Source: Treponema sp. (GTDB lineage: Bacteria > Spirochaetota > Spirochaetia > Treponematales > Breznakiellaceae). Taken from it: a DNA stretch of 6,712 bases. Position numbers and translations under genes: made by a program. The stretch covers positions 1 to 6,712 of the forward strand of contig JAISZZ010000166.1 in NCBI GenBank assembly GCA_031284385.1, read 5' to 3'. This document shows, piece by piece, positions 5,633 through 6,712 of the stretch. The notes under the pieces were generated by a model that worked only from the letters and a program-made list of their open reading frames with translations, was not told the origin of the DNA and searched no databases. Every line of letters starts with the position of its first letter. The first letter of the stretch is position 1.

Positions 5633-5677
5633 TTGCAAGAGTAACTTGCATTGCAAGAGCGGCTTGCATTGCAAACG
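5633..5677. repeat. 18-bp tandem palindromic repeat, two and a half copies
   Basis: TTGCAAGAGNNNCTTGCA occurs at 5633-5650 (NNN = TAA) and 5651-5668 (NNN = CGG), then TTGCAA begins a third copy at 5669. Each unit is a palindrome TGCAAG-N5-CTTGCA, and across the junction CTTGCA-T-TGCAAG forms a second, tighter palindrome. Only the central three bases vary. Spaced dyads like these are typical of operators for dimeric regulators; on the minus strand they would also read as six-residue repeats LAMQAA/LAMQVT. Confidence 0.85.
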
Positions 5678-5719
5678 TTGTCCGGCGGCCATTGCCCAAT
5701 ATATCCATTGACATTTCTT

Positions 5720-5779
5720 GCGGTTTTTTGTCAAAGTTTTGAATGTTATTAACGTGAGTTTAACAGTTTGAAAAACCGC
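5720..5779. repeat. 9-bp inverted repeat upstream of the HTH-EIIA gene
   Basis: GCGGTTTTT (5720-5728) and AAAAACCGC (5771-5779) are exact reverse complements with 42 bases between, which include the smaller pair GTTA/TAAC. It could fold as a leader hairpin or cruciform about 100 bases before the likely start codon. Confidence 0.6.
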
Positions 5780-5808
5780 TTTCCGGCGGGGGCGCTGGGG
5801 CGAGAGGC

Positions 5809-5825
5809 CGGTAACGAAGTTGCCG
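5809..5825 (+). other. Short hairpin in the HTH-EIIA gene leader
   Basis: CGGTAAC-GAA-GTTGCCG folds into a 7-bp stem (one G-U pair) with a three-base loop, 51 bases before the start codon at 5876. It may only stabilise the leader RNA; there is no U-run, so it is not a terminator. Confidence 0.4.
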
Positions 5826-5875
5826 CAGCTTCTATCTCAAAATATCATCGCGGCTCACGTTTATTAGGAATGAAT

Positions 5876-6520
5876 ATGATTGAAAATATTTTAACGATAG
5901 AAGAGGTTGCAAAATACCTGCGAGTCTCAGAACGCGCCGTATATGATTGGGCGCAGACGGGCGAAATTCCGGCAGGTAAAATTGGAACTGTTTGGCGTTT
6001 CAAGAGAGATGCGATAGAGCAATGGGCAAGTGAGCGGCTTTCCTCTTCAAAGAAACTTTTACAATGGCAGACCGTTCAGGCGGACGAAATTATATTGCCG
6101 GAGCGTATTGTTTTTTTGAATTATGAAAAAAAGCGGGATGCTCTTTTGGCTTTGGCGGACAATCTTGCCACATCGGCGTATATCAAGAATCCGGCAGAAC
6201 TGAATGACGCGATTTTAGAGCGCGAGCATCTTATCAGCACCGCGATAGGATGCGGCATTGCCATTCCTCATGTCAGGCTTGCCTCTGTCAGCGACCTTGC
6301 CGTATCTGTCGGAATTAGCCGTGTTCCAATCGTTGACTTTCTGCCGCTTGATGATGAGCCTGTCCGTATTCTTATCATGATAGCGGCGGCGTACACGCAG
6401 CACACGCTCTATTTGCGGACGCTCTCTTTTTTTAGCTCGCGTTTAAAAAACAACAAGTTACGCAGCGCCCTACTATCCGCAAAAGACGTTTTTGAAGTGC
6501 GCAAACTTTTAACCGGTTAA
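5876..6520 (+). CDS. Helix-turn-helix (excisionase-type) domain fused to PTS EIIA-2 (PtsN-like) domain
   Basis: A 214-residue two-domain protein. Residues 4-54 form a MerR/excisionase-family winged helix (ILTIEEVAKYLRVSERAVYDW, then IPAGKIGTVWRFKRDAIEQW), the HTH_17 pattern that binds DNA or targets a protein to it. After a linker, residues 72-214 form a PTS EIIA type-2 domain of the nitrogen-PTS kind. LEREHLISTAIGCGIAIPHVR carries the phospho-acceptor His132, and QHTLYLRTL (His176) matches the second conserved histidine. The start at 5876 is chosen because AGGA sits six bases upstream; ATG at 5870 leaves no room for it, and a TTG at 5768 would add 36 unconserved residues. Likely a regulator whose DNA-bound state depends on HPr-type phosphorylation. 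No other PTS gene is near, so partner and target genes are unknown. Such fusions occur in spirochaetes. Confidence 0.9.
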   Translation: MIENILTIEEVAKYLRVSERAVYDWAQTGEIPAGKIGTVWRFKRDAIEQWASERLSSSKKLLQWQTVQADEIILPERIVFLNYEKKRDALLALADNLATSAYIKNPAELNDAILEREHLISTAIGCGIAIPHVRLASVSDLAVSVGISRVPIVDFLPLDDEPVRILIMIAAAYTQHTLYLRTLSFFSSRLKNNKLRSALLSAKDVFEVRKLLTG

Positions 6521-6545
6521 ACCCCGCAGGCTTCAGCGCTGCCTT

Positions 6546-6564
6546 AGGAACTGCACCGGTTCCT
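6546..6564. terminator. Small hairpin between convergent genes
   Basis: AGGAAC (6546-6551) and GTTCCT (6559-6564) are exact reverse complements around a seven-base loop, in the 43-base gap between the HTH-EIIA stop and the cobS stop, touching the latter. It can form on either strand, but no U-run follows in either direction, so a bidirectional terminator role is only possible. Confidence 0.25.
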
Positions 6565-6712
6565 TACGCGAAATTGAAAGCCGCCGACGCAAGCAGTAAA
6601 TATACTGCTTCGCCGGTTTCTATCGCCGCGCCGAGCGCGTCTCCCGTGTAGCCGCCAAGCGCTTTGCCGTAAATTCCGGCGTAAAAGACTGCGGACAACA
6701 GTCCCGCGAGCA
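6564..6712 (-). CDS. cobS: Cobalamin synthase CobS (adenosylcobinamide-GDP ribazoletransferase), C-terminal end
   Basis: Only the last 48 residues are inside the window; the gene continues past the right edge. CobS is an integral membrane enzyme that joins adenosylcobinamide-GDP to alpha-ribazole in the last steps of cobalamin synthesis. The fragment has a hydrophobic stretch (LAGLLSAVFYAGIYGKAL), then GGYTGDALGA, the near-C-terminal signature of the family, then ETGEAVYLLLASAAF, a final membrane helix. The TAA at 6566-6564 ends it at the expected place after the signature, so the C-terminus is complete. It converges on the HTH-EIIA gene with 43 bases between the stops. No other cobalamin gene can be seen from here. 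Identification rests on one signature plus the helix pattern, which is distinctive. Confidence 0.87.
   Translation of the reverse strand, partial: LAGLLSAVFYAGIYGKALGGYTGDALGAAIETGEAVYLLLASAAFNFA

Larger units (their letters stand above)
5458..5875. other. 418-base divergent intergenic region rich in repeats
   Basis: No convincing gene lies here. The stretch separates two divergent genes and should hold both promoters, but no clean -35/-10 pair was found. It contains three CTTGAG copies (5535-5540, 5568-5573, 5586-5591; the last two 18 bases apart), the 18-bp palindromic tandem repeat, a direct repeat TGAGTTTAAC (5526-5535, 5755-5764), a TTGACA...TGTCAA inverted repeat (5708-5713, 5729-5734) and two hairpins. 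A 43-codon minus-strand frame at 5583-5714 and an open plus frame at 5482-5742 exist but neither has a good ribosome binding site. A decayed small gene on the minus strand is possible. Confidence 0.6.

Noticed and set aside
5633..5677. CRISPR-like array
   Set aside because: The units are directly tandem with only three variable bases between arms; there are no spacers of CRISPR length and no cas genes.
5482..5742. Plus-strand open frame of 86 codons in the intergenic region
   Set aside because: No Shine-Dalgarno, cysteine-rich composition unlike the neighbouring proteins, no recognisable motif, and it runs across the 18-bp repeats. It looks like a chance open frame, possibly antisense to a decayed minus-strand frame.
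5768..5875. TTG start at 5768 giving a 36-residue longer HTH-EIIA protein
   Set aside because: No ribosome binding site before the TTG, the added residues resemble no domain, and AGGA six bases before the ATG at 5876 with the HTH starting straight after fits better.

Overview
The window is about 6.7 kb of bacterial chromosome with moderate GC and densely packed genes on both strands. The best guess at the source is a spirochaete, most likely Treponema-like. This rests on a GroES that looks treponemal and stands apart from groEL, and on a protein fusing an excisionase-type helix-turn-helix to a PTS EIIA domain, an arrangement I associate with spirochaetes. It is an inference from family resemblance, since there is no rRNA or other phylogenetic marker here.

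Left part (1-2664, all minus strand, read right to left). groES comes first, followed by a strongly folded intergenic element, a small iron-sulfur-type flavoprotein gene, a HAD-type 5'-nucleotidase gene, and an SsuB/TauB-like ABC ATPase gene starting 3 bases after the nucleotidase stop. The first six codons of another gene with a good Shine-Dalgarno lie at the left edge. The nucleotidase has a consensus -10 box placed so that its mRNA would be leaderless. The ABC ATPase ends in a low-complexity tail encoded by a 24-bp tandem repeat.

Middle (2665-5457). groES and ispH (the last enzyme of the non-mevalonate isoprenoid pathway) diverge from a 72-base gap, and the groES promoter lies almost against the ispH start codon. 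IspH has an extra segment of about 18 residues between its first iron-sulfur cysteine and its first active-site histidine. That segment coincides with a perfect 11-bp inverted repeat enclosing a 12-bp tandem repeat. ispH ends exactly where a convergent gene for a 603-residue, membrane-anchored, extracytoplasmic protein of unknown family ends, with no base between the two stop codons.

Right part (5458-6712). A gene-poor stretch of about 420 bases separates that unknown gene from the divergent HTH-EIIA gene. It holds 18-bp tandem palindromic repeats and long inverted repeats. The C-terminal end of cobS (cobalamin synthase) enters convergently from the right edge.

The genes do not form one pathway. 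They are housekeeping functions (chaperonin, isoprenoid and cobalamin synthesis, nucleotide turnover, uptake) with one possible regulator. I see no CRISPR array, transposase, phage gene, tRNA or rRNA. The points most worth following are the IspH insertion, the folded element upstream of the flavoprotein gene, the 18-bp palindromic repeats, the leaderless nucleotidase start and the unknown 603-residue protein.
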